Part shown: positions 8,901-17,450 of the stretch, one piece after another | How the letters are laid out: each line of letters begins with the position of its first letter | Position numbering within the stretch: the stretch's first letter is position 1 | Source: Streptomyces sp. MspMP-M5 | GTDB taxonomy: Bacteria; Actinomycetota; Actinomycetes; Streptomycetales; Streptomycetaceae | Assembly (NCBI RefSeq): GCF_000373585.1 | Contig: NZ_KB891951.1 | Span: 20,026 to 84,025 of the forward strand | Reading direction: 5' to 3' | DNA: 64,000 bases | The notes under the pieces: generated by a model | Told to the model about the DNA's origin: nothing | The model's database searches: none | What the model saw: only the letters and a program-made list of their open reading frames with translations | Translations under genes and position numbers: made by a program

Positions 8901-9815
8901 ATGCAGCAGGACGTCCACGAGGCCCACGACGGCGCCCGCATCGCCGCCTACACCTGGCTCCCGGAGACCGGCACCCCGCGCGCCCTGGTCCAGATCGCCC
9001 ACGGTGCCGCCGAACACGCCCGCCGCTACGACCGCTTCGCCCGCTTCCTGACCGGCCACGGCTACGCCGTCGTCGCCTCCGACCACCGCGGCCACGGCGC
9101 CACCGCCGCCTCCACCGGCGGCCGCGGGGTGACCGGCGAGGACGCCTGGCGGGCCGTCGTCGGTGACCTCAAGGCCCTCGGCGACCGCGCGGCCGCCGCC
9201 CACCCGGGCCTGCCTCTCGTCCTCCTCGGCCACAGCATGGGCGCGATGCTGGCCCGCGACTACGCCCAGGAGTACGGCGCCGACCTCGCCGGCCTGATCC
9301 TCACCGGCACCTTCCGCACCCTGCCGGGCCTCGACATCGACGCCGCCACGGCCGAACTGGAGGCGGAGATCGCCGCGCACGGCCGGGCCCACCTCTCCCC
9401 GTTCCTCCCGCGCACCTTCGGCTCCTTCAACGACGCCTTCACGCACCGCACCGGCTACGAGTGGCTCTCCCGGGACACCGCCGAGGTCGACCGCTACGCC
9501 GCCGACGAGGACTGCGGATTCCCGTTCTGCGCCGGCCTGGTCCTCGACTGGGTACGCGCCATCCGCAAGATCAACGACCCCGCCCACCTCGCCCGCGTCC
9601 CCCGCGGCCTGCCGATCCATGTCGCGGTCGGCGACCAGGACCCCTGCCACCAGCGGATGACCCTGGTCCATGAACTCCTGGAGGACTTCCGCTACCTCGG
9701 CATCCGCGACCTGACCTGGCGCGCCTACCCGGACGCCCGCCACGAGATCCTCAACGAGACCAACCGCGACGAGATCCAGGACGACCTGCTGGCCTGGCTC
9801 GACAAGCACATCTGA
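8901..9815 (+). CDS. Alpha/beta hydrolase (monoacylglycerol lipase-like)
   Basis: This 304-residue serine hydrolase belongs to the monoacylglycerol lipase/lysophospholipase branch (Hydrolase_4). The oxyanion region reads QIAHGAAEHARRY, the SDHRGHG motif follows, the nucleophile elbow is GHSMG near residue 112, the acid lies in VAVGDQDP and the catalytic His in YPDARHEILNE. There is no signal peptide, so it should be cytoplasmic. AGGAG stands 7 nt upstream of the ATG at 8901. It is divergently transcribed from the exported amidohydrolase across about 170 bp and convergent with the transketolase pair. Confidence 0.92.
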   Translation: MQQDVHEAHDGARIAAYTWLPETGTPRALVQIAHGAAEHARRYDRFARFLTGHGYAVVASDHRGHGATAASTGGRGVTGEDAWRAVVGDLKALGDRAAAAHPGLPLVLLGHSMGAMLARDYAQEYGADLAGLILTGTFRTLPGLDIDAATAELEAEIAAHGRAHLSPFLPRTFGSFNDAFTHRTGYEWLSRDTAEVDRYAADEDCGFPFCAGLVLDWVRAIRKINDPAHLARVPRGLPIHVAVGDQDPCHQRMTLVHELLEDFRYLGIRDLTWRAYPDARHEILNETNRDEIQDDLLAWLDKHI

Positions 9816-9885
9816 TCCCCCGTCACTGACCCGTCCTGCACCACCCGTTAGCGGCACCCACCCACCCTCCCGCCATCGAGGCGAC

Positions 9886-10788
9886 CTACGCGCCCAGGAA
9901 CCCGGCGATGCGCTCCCGCAGGCCCCGCGGGTCGAGCCCATGGGCCGCCAGATGTTCGTCGAGCTGCCCGTAGCGGCGCAGCTCCCGGCGGCCGACCCCG
10001 AGCCCCAGCACCCGGTGCGGCCGGTCCGCCAGCGCGTCGCCGGCCTCCTGGGCCGAGGTCCCGGCCAGGTACGGCTCGACCAGCACCACGTCCGAGGAGC
10101 CGGCGGCGCCGGCGGCGGCCCGCAGCGCCCGGCCGTCGAAGGGCCGCACGGTGGTCGCGTAGAGCACCGTCACCGCCAGCCCCTCGGTGGCGGCCAGCAC
10201 GTTGTCCAGCATCGGCCCGACCGCGACCACCACGCCGCGGCGGCCCTCCCGCACGGTGTGGAACCCCGCCCCGTCCACCGGCCGCGGCGCCTCGTTGACC
10301 TGCACGGACAGCCGCACGTACACCTTGTCGTCGCCGGCCGCCGCGGCCTTCCGCAGCAGCGTCTCGGCCTCGTCCGGGTGACCGGGCACATGCACGGTCC
10401 AGCCGTCGAGGGTGTCCAGGAGGGCCACATCGCCCGGCGCCATATGGGTGAAGCCGCCGCTCGGCCAGTCATAGGAGGCGCCGGCGCTCACCAGCACCCC
10501 GCCGGTGCCCTGGTGGCCGAAGTCCAGCTTGAGCTGCTCGAAGGGGCGCTCCACCAGGAAGCTGGCGAAGGTGTGCAGCACCGGCCGCAGCCCGGCCAGC
10601 GCCAGCCCGCCGCCGACCCCGACCAGCAGCTGCTCGCGGATGCCGACGTTCACCACCCGCTCGGGGTGCCGCCGGGCCGCTTCCGCGAAGCCGTCGACGC
10701 CGATGTCGGCGAGCACCACGGCCAGCCGCGGGTCCTCGTCCAGCAACCGGGAGCCGACCGCCGCGAAGCGCTCACGCATGGTGTCCAT
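9886..10788 (-). CDS. Transketolase, C-terminal (pyrimidine-binding) subunit
   Basis: This is the second half of a split transketolase, 300 residues with the pyrimidine-binding and C-terminal domains. The conserved VNVGIREQLLVGVGGGLAL segment contains the catalytic Glu that activates thiamine diphosphate, and FTHMAPGDVALL follows. Together with the preceding gene it should transfer two-carbon units between sugar phosphates in the pentose phosphate pathway or a related secondary pathway. The ATG at 10788 follows the N-terminal subunit by 60 nt on the same strand, with AAGGACT-like pairing upstream. Split transketolases are known, and this one is separate from any full-length housekeeping tkt. 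Confidence 0.9.
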   Translation of the reverse strand: MDTMRERFAAVGSRLLDEDPRLAVVLADIGVDGFAEAARRHPERVVNVGIREQLLVGVGGGLALAGLRPVLHTFASFLVERPFEQLKLDFGHQGTGGVLVSAGASYDWPSGGFTHMAPGDVALLDTLDGWTVHVPGHPDEAETLLRKAAAAGDDKVYVRLSVQVNEAPRPVDGAGFHTVREGRRGVVVAVGPMLDNVLAATEGLAVTVLYATTVRPFDGRALRAAAGAAGSSDVVLVEPYLAGTSAQEAGDALADRPHRVLGLGVGRRELRRYGQLDEHLAAHGLDPRGLRERIAGFLGA

Positions 10789-10848
10789 CGGTGAAGTCCT
10801 TTCAGGAGAAGGGGGGTTCGTCGGGAGATGTCGGGCGATGCGGCGCGG

Positions 10849-11607
10849 TCAGCCGGCGTTCTCGGGGCTCGCGGACCGCTTGGCGGTCTTGGGCTCGACG
10901 CGGGCGACCACCGCGTGCGGCCGGCCCGGGTGCGGGGCGCGGAACGCCTCGTACAGCGCCTGGTGATCACGGCCGTCCACGGTGGCCGCGGACCAGCCCG
11001 CGGCCTCGAAACGGGACGCGATCCCGCCGCGCCAGCCGTGGGTGGCCGAGGAGTTGTCGACGACGAGGGTGTGCAGCCGGCCCAGCCCGGCCGCGCCGGC
11101 GAAGGCGAGCGCCTCGTGGTTGCTGCCCTCGTCCAGTTCGGCGTCGCCGATCAGCACCCACACCGCCGGTCCGGTGCGCCCCTGGGCGCGCAGCCCCAGT
11201 GCGGTGCCGACGGCCAGCGGCAGTCCGTGCCCGAGCGACCCGCTGCCGATCTCGACACCGGGCACCAGCATCCGGTCGGGATGGTGGCCGAGCGGCGACG
11301 CGTACGAGCCGAAGCCGGGCAGCCAGTCGGTGGGGAAGAAGCCCTTGGCGGCCAGCACTGCGTAGTACGCCATCGGGCCGTGGCCCTTGGAGAGCAGGAA
11401 GCGGTCCCGGTCGGGGTCGGCGGCGGTGGCGGGGGAGACCCGCAGCACCCGGTCGTAGAGCACCCAGAGGGCGTCGAGGGTGGAGGTGGCCGCCGGGCCG
11501 TGCTTCTCGTCGCCGGTCATCAGCCCCATCAGCCGGGGCAGTTCGCCGAATCCGCGGGAGCCGTGCAGAGGAGTGGCCACGGGTGTGGCCGTCGCTGTCG
11601 TCGTCAT
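10849..11607 (-). CDS. Transketolase, N-terminal (TPP-binding) subunit
   Basis: This is the thiamine-diphosphate-binding half of the split transketolase, 252 residues. The TPP motif GDAELDEGSNHEALAF continues to VVDNSS, and SKGHGPMAYYAVLA and GSLGHGLPLAVG match the transketolase N-terminal domain. The ATG at 11607 lies 7 nt after a likely -10 element (CAGGCT), so the transcript may be leaderless. The promoter carries a SoxR/MerR-type dyad (see 11615-11645), which suggests redox-responsive expression. The short unique N-terminus (TTTATATPVATP) is low complexity. Confidence 0.9.
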   Translation of the reverse strand: MTTTATATPVATPLHGSRGFGELPRLMGLMTGDEKHGPAATSTLDALWVLYDRVLRVSPATAADPDRDRFLLSKGHGPMAYYAVLAAKGFFPTDWLPGFGSYASPLGHHPDRMLVPGVEIGSGSLGHGLPLAVGTALGLRAQGRTGPAVWVLIGDAELDEGSNHEALAFAGAAGLGRLHTLVVDNSSATHGWRGGIASRFEAAGWSAATVDGRDHQALYEAFRAPHPGRPHAVVARVEPKTAKRSASPENAG

Positions 11608-11614
11608 GGGACAG

Positions 11615-11645
11615 AGCCTGCAACCTCAACCAAGATTGAGGTCAA
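11615..11645 (-). promoter_or_regulatory. SoxR/MerR-type promoter with 19-bp spacer
   Basis: On the minus strand a -35 TTGACC (11645-11640) and a -10 CAGGCT (11620-11615) are separated by exactly 19 bp. The spacer overlaps a perfect dyad, ACCTCAA and TTGAGGT, with a 6-bp centre (11623-11642). CCTCAA-N6-TTGAGG has the spacing of the known SoxR box, and a 19-bp spacer is the hallmark of MerR-family activated promoters. The -10 ends 7 nt before the transketolase ATG. Confidence 0.7.
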
Positions 11646-11801
11646 GGCGCGGGCTGCGGGGCCGGCGACCCGCGGCGGCCGCACCCGTCCGTCACCTGGC
11701 CCGTTGTCGGCGCCGGCCTGGAAAAGGCAGCACGCATCCTCTGACATGGGGTATTGTTCTCGTGCACGACCGCCCGGGGAGTTCCCCGGGAAATCGGGCA
11801 C

Positions 11802-11875
<74 letters not shown>

Positions 11876-11894
11876 CTTACGGAAACGTGAGTCG

Positions 11895-11926
11895 GAGGCC
11901 GTGTCGGAAATATCCGACACGGCCTC
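11895..11926 (+). terminator. Intrinsic terminator of tRNA-Pro
   Basis: A perfect 13-bp stem, GAGGCCGTGTCGG (11895-11907) with CCGACACGGCCTC (11914-11926), closes a 6-nt loop and is followed by TTCG. It begins 20 nt after the tRNA end. Confidence 0.85.
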
Positions 11927-12267
11927 TTCGCGTTGCCCGTCGCCGGAGAGCCGTGAAAGTTGGCCGGAAACCGGCGTCGTGACGCACCGGAGCGGAACCG
12001 CGCTCCCCGGTGGCCCCGCCCTCACCCCCGAAGCCGCACGGCAGTTGGCCGTCCGGAGTGCCCGCGGGGACCCGCTGTCCCAGCTCACCCCGGTTGAGGG
12101 CCTCGTCGATCGACACCCTGTTGTTGCCTCCTCACTCAACTCGCGGTTAAGTTCGGTGCTCCTCACTGTCCGTATGTGGACTGGTGCGGGGTGTTCGTGC
12201 CGTGACAGGATGGGGGTGTGGTCGCGATGGCCTTAACTGCTCGTTGGGGCAACTCGGGGAACGGGGG
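11927..12267. other. Intergenic stretch, upstream region of the XRE gene
   Basis: No convincing gene is seen in these 341 nt; open frames here have poor codon bias. The last 60 nt presumably hold the promoter of the XRE gene. A purine-rich GGGGAACGGGGG directly precedes the ATG at 12268. Confidence 0.5.
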
Positions 12268-12774
12268 ATGACAGTGGGGGGCGACAGCCGGGCCAAGGGG
12301 GAGGGCAGCGTGCTCGCGGAACGGCTCAACCACCTCTTCGCGCACATGCACCCGCCGGGCGCGCCGTACACCAACGCCCATGTGGCCGAGGAGATCAGCC
12401 AGGGGACGGCGGAGTACGGCGGGGTCAAGGTGACCGAGCAGTACCTGTCGATGCTGCGCAACGGACGGCGCACGAACCCCGGCCCCGAACTCCTGCGCGC
12501 GCTGGCGAAGTTCTTCGCGGTCCCCGTCGGGTATCTGCTGGGGGACCTCTCGCAGCCGCAGGCCGCGCGGGTGGAGGAGGAGGTCAAGTTCCTCGCCGCC
12601 ATGCGGGACCAGCGGGTGCGCGCCATCGCACTGCGCTCGGTCGGGCTGCCCCCGGAAGTCCAGGACAGCCTGACGACGATCATCTCCCAGTTCCGCCGGC
12701 AGATGAACCTGCCGGACGGCCCGCCGGAGCAGGGTGGTGATCGGCGTGGCGCACGGCCCGATACGGACCGCTGA
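12268..12774 (+). CDS. EspR-like XRE family transcriptional regulator
   Basis: This 168-residue DNA-binding protein closely follows the EspR layout of mycobacteria. It begins LAERLNHLFAHMHPPG, then NAHVAEEIS, then the recognition-helix region EQYLSMLRNGRRTNP, and ends the domain with LLRALAKFFAVPVGYLLGD. A helical C-terminal region (about 100-150) likely dimerises. It is the first gene of a three-gene run with an ImmA/IrrE-like metallopeptidase and a multi-spanning membrane protein, which resembles repressor/anti-repressor protease pairs (ImmR/ImmA). Its targets are unknown; the run itself or the P450 downstream are reasonable guesses. Confidence 0.88.
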   Translation: MTVGGDSRAKGEGSVLAERLNHLFAHMHPPGAPYTNAHVAEEISQGTAEYGGVKVTEQYLSMLRNGRRTNPGPELLRALAKFFAVPVGYLLGDLSQPQAARVEEEVKFLAAMRDQRVRAIALRSVGLPPEVQDSLTTIISQFRRQMNLPDGPPEQGGDRRGARPDTDR

Positions 12775-12829
12775 GCGCGACCGGATCTTCACTACCTGGC
12801 GGCGGGCCGGACACGAGGACGGGACGAGC

Positions 12830-13408
12830 ATGCGAGTGGGGCAGATGCGCAGGCGGTGCAAGCAGCTCATCAAGGAGCTGCGGCTGCCCGCCTCGACCGA
12901 TCTGCGGGGGATCTGCGACATCGTCGCGGCCCGGGTGGGACGGCCCGTCCACCTGGTGCCGATGAGCCTGGGCGGCGTGGTCTCCGGCATGACCGCCACC
13001 ACCGAGGACGGCTACTGGGTCTTCTACGAACTCAGAACCTCCCCCTGGCACCAGGCCCACATCGTGCTGCACGAACTCGGCCACCTCCTCCTCGGCCACG
13101 ACCAGGACCCCGCCGTCACCGAGGACGCGCTGCGCATGTGGACCCCGTCCGTCGACGTCGCCACCGCCATGCGGCGGATGGGTCTGACCATGGGCTTCGC
13201 CCGGCACCACGGCTACGACAACCTCGCCGAGCGGGAGACCGAGGTGCTCGGCACGCTCCTGATGGAGCACGTGGTGCCCTCCGCGGCGGAGCGGGAACTC
13301 CCGCTGGAGGGGGCCGCCGCCGAGGTCGCGGCGGCCCTGGGCCCCGCCCTCCAGCACATCCGGCGCCAGCAGGGCGCCGGCGCAGCGAAGGGGGAAGCCG
13401 GTGTTTGA
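12830..13408 (+). CDS. ImmA/IrrE-like (DUF955-type) zinc metallopeptidase
   Basis: This roughly 192-residue protein carries the zinc protease motif LHELGHLLLGH (HExxH form HELGH) near residue 81, with RETEVLGTLLMEH downstream as the likely region of the third ligand. In ImmA and IrrE such enzymes cleave XRE-type repressors. An ATG at 12830 is used; a GTG at 12734 in the same frame would overlap the XRE gene by 41 nt. The stop overlaps the next start (GTG at 13401). The neighbouring EspR-like regulator is the natural candidate substrate (inference). Confidence 0.8.
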   Translation: MRVGQMRRRCKQLIKELRLPASTDLRGICDIVAARVGRPVHLVPMSLGGVVSGMTATTEDGYWVFYELRTSPWHQAHIVLHELGHLLLGHDQDPAVTEDALRMWTPSVDVATAMRRMGLTMGFARHHGYDNLAERETEVLGTLLMEHVVPSAAERELPLEGAAAEVAAALGPALQHIRRQQGAGAAKGEAGV

Positions 13409-14621
13409 CGTCGTCTACCTCTGCTTCGGGGCCGCCGCCTGGGCACTCGTCGCCTACAAGGCCGTCGCCTGGTTCCGGGACCGCTCCAACACCGACCTGG
13501 GCCTCGCCTGCGTGATGGCCGGCGGCGTGGCCACCGTCTTCCTCTTCTCCGCGCCCAGCCTCTACCGCGGATTCGACCGGCTGGCCGGCGTGGCCAACCT
13601 CGCCATGGTCTTCCTCTACTCCTCGGTCGTGGTGTTCGCCGCCGGGGCGCTGGTACTCCTGCTCCGCTGGACGGCCGGCGAGGGCGACGCGGCCCGGACC
13701 CGGGCCCGCACCAGGGCCCGCGTGACGGTCGGCGCGGTGGCGCTCCTGTGGGCGGTGGCCGTCACCGGCTTCGCCGTCGGCCGCCCGGACGCCGTGGAAC
13801 ACCCCCGCGACTTCTCCACCGCCTACACCGACGCCCCGGGCGTGATGGTCTTCCTGGTGCTGTATCTGGCCATCTTCGGGGCGAGCCTGGCGGGCCTGGG
13901 CACGCTCTGCCCGCGCTACGCCGCCCGGCTCGGCGGCACCTGGCTGGCCCGCGGCCTGCGGGTGCTGGCCGCCGGCTGCTGGCTCGGCCTGGTCTACTGC
14001 GCCTGCAAGGTCGTCGGGTTCGCCCTGTCGTGGGCCGGGCACCCGGCGCTCTGGCTCTCCAACGGCGTCGCGCCGCTCAGCGCCTCGGTCGCCGCGATCC
14101 TCGTCCTCACCGGCTTCAGCCTGCCCGCGGCCGGCCCCCGCGTCGCCGCCTGGCGCCGGCTGCGCCGCCTGACGCCGCTGTGGCGGACCGTCACCGCGCA
14201 GACCCCCGAGGTCACCATGGACGGCTCCCGGTGGTCCGGCCACTGGCCCTTCGCCGATCTGGAATGGCGCGCCAACCGTCAGATGGCCGAGATCCGCGAC
14301 GTCCAGCGCGGCATCCGCCACCACGTCGAGTCCGACGCCATCGACATCGTCCGGGAACGCGCCCGCGCGGTCTCCCTGGACGACCGGCAACTGGCCGCGG
14401 TCGCCGAGGCGGCCGCCCTCCGCCGCGGCCTGGAGAACCGCGCGGTCGGCCACGTCCCGGCGCACGGCGCCGACAGCGTGGTGGTCGCCGACGGCCGGGA
14501 TGCCGCCGAACTCTCCGCCGAATACGAGCACTTGGCCCTGGTCGCGGACGTCTACCGCTCCCCGTTGATCGAGACCGTGCTCACCGAGTTGCGGCAGCGC
14601 AGCGCCACCTTGCGCCGCTGA
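13401..14621 (+). CDS. MAB_1171c-like multi-spanning membrane protein
   Basis: This 406-residue protein has about seven hydrophobic segments in its first 270 residues. Examples are FDVVYLCFGAAAWALVAYKA, the region around VTVGAVALLWAVAVTGFAVG, and the stretch near VAAILVLTGFSLPA. A soluble C-terminal part of about 150 residues follows, starting at WRRLRRLTPLWRTV. The layout matches the actinobacterial MAB_1171c-type putative transporter/DUF6545 family, whose function is not established. The GTG start overlaps the peptidase stop by 8 nt and is preceded by GGGGGAAG, so it is translationally coupled. It may be the membrane sensor of the triad (inference). Confidence 0.8.
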   Translation: MFDVVYLCFGAAAWALVAYKAVAWFRDRSNTDLGLACVMAGGVATVFLFSAPSLYRGFDRLAGVANLAMVFLYSSVVVFAAGALVLLLRWTAGEGDAARTRARTRARVTVGAVALLWAVAVTGFAVGRPDAVEHPRDFSTAYTDAPGVMVFLVLYLAIFGASLAGLGTLCPRYAARLGGTWLARGLRVLAAGCWLGLVYCACKVVGFALSWAGHPALWLSNGVAPLSASVAAILVLTGFSLPAAGPRVAAWRRLRRLTPLWRTVTAQTPEVTMDGSRWSGHWPFADLEWRANRQMAEIRDVQRGIRHHVESDAIDIVRERARAVSLDDRQLAAVAEAAALRRGLENRAVGHVPAHGADSVVVADGRDAAELSAEYEHLALVADVYRSPLIETVLTELRQRSATLRR

Positions 14622-14731
14622 CCGCGACCCCGAAGACGGGGTGGCCCGGTACGGGGGTCCGGGCCTCCCGCTCCGCGCACGGCGGCACCGGCCGACATGG
14701 CCGGTGCCGCCCGGCGCCCCCACCCGTTGAT

Positions 14732-14976
14732 CTAGATGAGTGAGTCCGAAGTCCCGTCGTCCGCCCGAAGGGGCGGGCCTCGCGGTGTCTGGTGGTGGGG
14801 GTACCTCCCATGCCCGTTCAGGGCATGGGGGAGCATCGCAAGGCGCCGGAGCGTCTTGATAGCGGAGCTATCGGGATGGTTCGGCAACGCCGCGTGGGGG
14901 CACCTCCCAGCGTTAGCTGGGGGAGTGCCGTGCCAGACACCGCGGGGCAGGCGGGACTTCGGACTCACTCATCTAG
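14732..14976. mobile_element. MITE-like element with 25-bp terminal inverted repeats
   Basis: The element is 245 bp with no transposase. Perfect 25-bp terminal inverted repeats run from 14732-14756 (beginning CTAGATGAGTGAGTCC) and 14952-14976. Both ends read CTAG, consistent with insertion at a CTAG or TA target as in IS630-type and some IS5-type elements. Inside are nested hairpins: around 14805-14833 (CTCCCATGCCC arm), 14858-14872 (GATAG/CTATC) and 14904-14925 (CTCCCAGC/GCTGGGGGAG). The latter resemble dispersed Streptomyces repeats of the GGGGG-ACCTCCC type. It ends 11 nt before the P450 ATG. Confidence 0.8.
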
Positions 14977-14987
14977 GCTCGGACGCC

Positions 14988-16211
14988 ATGCAGAACACCG
15001 CCGAGACCGGCCCCGACGCCCCCATCGACACCACCCCTCTCCTGGACGATCCGTACACCGCCCTCGCCGCGCTCCGCGAAGCCGGCCCGGTGCACCGCAT
15101 CACCGGCACCGACGGGCAGCCCGCCTGGCTGGTCACCCGCTACGACGACGTCCGCAGCGCCCTGGCCGACCCCCGGCTCTCGCTCGACAAACGCCACGCG
15201 ACGCCCGGCAACTACCGCGGCTTCTCGCTGCCGCCCGCCCTCGACGCCAACCTGCTCAACATGGACCCCCCGGACCACACCCGGATCCGCCGCCTGGTCG
15301 TCAAGGCGTTCACCCCGGGCCGGGTCGAGGCACTCCGCGGACCCGTACAGCGCATCGCCGACGAACTGCTGGACGCCATGGCCGCGAAGGGCCGCGCGGA
15401 ACTCGTCGCGGACTACGCCGGACCACTGCCCATCACCGTCATCTGTGATCTGCTCGGCATCCCCGCCGAGGACCGCCGCAACTTCCTGGCCTGGTCGGAC
15501 GCGCTCATCACTCCCGACCCCGGCCGTCCGCAGGCGATGAAGGAGGCGATCGGCGCGATGCTGGAGTTCTACACCGCGCTGATCGCCGCCAAGCGCGCCG
15601 AGCCCGGCGACGATCTGCTCTCCGACCTGATCGCGGTCCGCGACGACGCCGCGGGCACCACGGACGCCGACCGGCTCGGCGAGGACGAACTGACCTCCCT
15701 GGCCTTCCTGATCCTCTTCGCCGGCTACGAGAACACCGTCCAGCTCATCGGCAACGCCGTCCTCGCCCTCCTCGACCACCCCGAACAACTCACCGCGTTG
15801 CGCCGAAATCCAGCCGAAGTCACCCCCGCCGTCGAGGAGTTCCTCCGCTACGACGGACCGGCCGCCCTCGCCATCCGCCGCTTCCCCGTTGAGGACATGG
15901 AGATCGGCGGCGTCCGGATCCCCGCCGGAGAGAGCGTGCTGCTCTCGCTCGCGTCGGCCAACCGCGACCCCCACCGGTTCCCCGCCCCGGACCGGCTGGA
16001 CCCGGCCCGCGACCTGTCCGGCCACCTCGCCCTGGGACACGGCATCCACTACTGCCTGGGCGCACCGCTGGCCCGGATGGAGGCGGAGATCGCCATCGGT
16101 GCCCTCATCAGCCGTTTCCCCGGGCTGCGCCTCGATGTGCCGCGGGACGAAGTACGGCATCGCCGCACCATCCGGGCACGTGGCCTGATTTCGCTGCCCG
16201 TGGCCTGGTAA
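14988..16211 (+). CDS. Cytochrome P450 (CYP107-like)
   Basis: This 407-residue soluble P450 has typical bacterial length. The I-helix reads AGYENT, where the usual Thr of AGxET is replaced by Asn. The ExxR motif is EEFLRY and the haem loop LGHGIHYCLG, with Cys as ligand and Leu in place of the usual Phe. The ATG at 14988 lies only 11 nt after the MITE and has no clear Shine-Dalgarno, so its original 5' region has been replaced or it is expressed from within the element. No ferredoxin gene is adjacent. It could oxidise a secondary metabolite; the substrate is unknown. Confidence 0.9.
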   Translation: MQNTAETGPDAPIDTTPLLDDPYTALAALREAGPVHRITGTDGQPAWLVTRYDDVRSALADPRLSLDKRHATPGNYRGFSLPPALDANLLNMDPPDHTRIRRLVVKAFTPGRVEALRGPVQRIADELLDAMAAKGRAELVADYAGPLPITVICDLLGIPAEDRRNFLAWSDALITPDPGRPQAMKEAIGAMLEFYTALIAAKRAEPGDDLLSDLIAVRDDAAGTTDADRLGEDELTSLAFLILFAGYENTVQLIGNAVLALLDHPEQLTALRRNPAEVTPAVEEFLRYDGPAALAIRRFPVEDMEIGGVRIPAGESVLLSLASANRDPHRFPAPDRLDPARDLSGHLALGHGIHYCLGAPLARMEAEIAIGALISRFPGLRLDVPRDEVRHRRTIRARGLISLPVAW

Positions 16212-16271
16212 TCCGAGAACGCACAAGTTTTTGATGCGTAACCGTTCAGACATGCGGTAGAAAAGTCCTGT

Positions 16272-16318
16272 GACCCGCCCGGTGTGCATCCCCCGTCGCA
16301 CCGGGCGGGTCCTTCTTT
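16272..16318 (+). terminator. Rho-independent terminator
   Basis: A perfect 13-bp stem, GACCCGCCCGGTG (16272-16284) with CACCGGGCGGGTC (16299-16311), has a 14-nt loop and is followed by CTTCTTT. It ends the P450 transcript and separates it from the carboxypeptidase gene. Confidence 0.88.
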
Positions 16319-16420
16319 GCGTCTGCGCAGCCCCCGCGACCCGCCGGCCGGGCGACCACCCCTTGGCCCGTCTGGCGCACCCGCGCTGCGCCCACCGCCG
16401 GCCCTTCTTAGCGTGATCCC

Positions 16421-17392
16421 ATGGCATTTGACGCGCTTGTGTCCAAGAAGGCCGGTGCGCTGGCAATGATCGCCGCCGCCGGTGTGTCCCTGACCCCCAT
16501 ACCGGCCGCCGCCCGCTCCGCCGCGACGACGGCCCGTCAGCCCGCCGCCCACTCCCGGCACCTGCGCCGCGACCTCACCGCCCTGGCCTGGCTGGTCGCC
16601 GACGTCAACAGCGGCAAGGTGCTGGCCTCCAAGAACCCGCACCGCAAACTCCCCCCGGCCAGCACCCTCAAGACCCTCTTCGCGGTCACCGTACTGCCCA
16701 AGTTCTCCGCCAAACGGGTGCGCCAGGTCACCGCCGCCGACCTCTCCGGCCTCGGCTCCGGCAGCAGCGTCGTCGGCATCCGCCAGGGAGGGCGCTACAC
16801 CGTCGCCGACCTCTGGAACGGCGTCTTCCTTCGCTCCGGCAACGACGCGGTGCACGTCCTCGCCGCCATGAACGGCGGCTGGTCGACCACCGCCCGGGAG
16901 ATGCAGCAGACCGCCCACCGGCTCGGCGCACGCGACACCACGGTCAAGTCCCCGGACGGCTACGACGCCCCCGGCCAGGTGTCCTCCGCCTTCGACCTGA
17001 CGGTTTTCGCCCGCGCCGGCCTCGCCAACGAGGAGTTCGCCCGCTACTGCTCCACCACCCGCGCCGGCTTCCCGGCCGCCGGCGGCGGCACCGCCCAACT
17101 GGAGAACACCAACCGGATACTGGTGGGCTCGCACGGAATGCCCCGCTACCCCGGCATCATCGGCGTCAAGAACGGCTACACCAGCAAGGCCGGCAACACC
17201 CTGATCGCCGCCGCCCGGCGCAACGGCCACACGCTGATCGCCACCGTGCTCAACCCCCAGTCGGGCGAGGCCAACGGCGTCTACAAGGAGGCCGGGGCGC
17301 TACTGGACTGGGGCTTCGACCACGTGGCGCACTCCGAACCGGTCGGCCGGAGCGGGCGCGATGACGAGGAGGAGGAAGAAGAGGACTTTTAG
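16421..17392 (+). CDS. D-alanyl-D-alanine carboxypeptidase (S11 penicillin-binding protein)
   Basis: This 323-residue exported serine peptidase trims the terminal D-Ala of peptidoglycan stem peptides. A signal peptide covers about residues 1-30 (AGALAMIAAAGVSLTPIPAAA). The SxxK motif is STLK near 83, SGN appears as RSGND, and the third motif is KNG (VKNGYTS) instead of KTG, a variant found in related actinobacterial proteins. The protein ends in an acidic tail, DDEEEEEEDF, and lacks the C-terminal membrane anchor of many homologues. There is no strong Shine-Dalgarno before the ATG. Confidence 0.9.
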   Translation: MAFDALVSKKAGALAMIAAAGVSLTPIPAAARSAATTARQPAAHSRHLRRDLTALAWLVADVNSGKVLASKNPHRKLPPASTLKTLFAVTVLPKFSAKRVRQVTAADLSGLGSGSSVVGIRQGGRYTVADLWNGVFLRSGNDAVHVLAAMNGGWSTTAREMQQTAHRLGARDTTVKSPDGYDAPGQVSSAFDLTVFARAGLANEEFARYCSTTRAGFPAAGGGTAQLENTNRILVGSHGMPRYPGIIGVKNGYTSKAGNTLIAAARRNGHTLIATVLNPQSGEANGVYKEAGALLDWGFDHVAHSEPVGRSGRDDEEEEEEDF

Positions 17393-17450
17393 GGGAGGGC
17401 TTTGAGGGGCGCTGGGAGCCGTGGTCCACGGGGGCCCGGGGGAGGGGACC

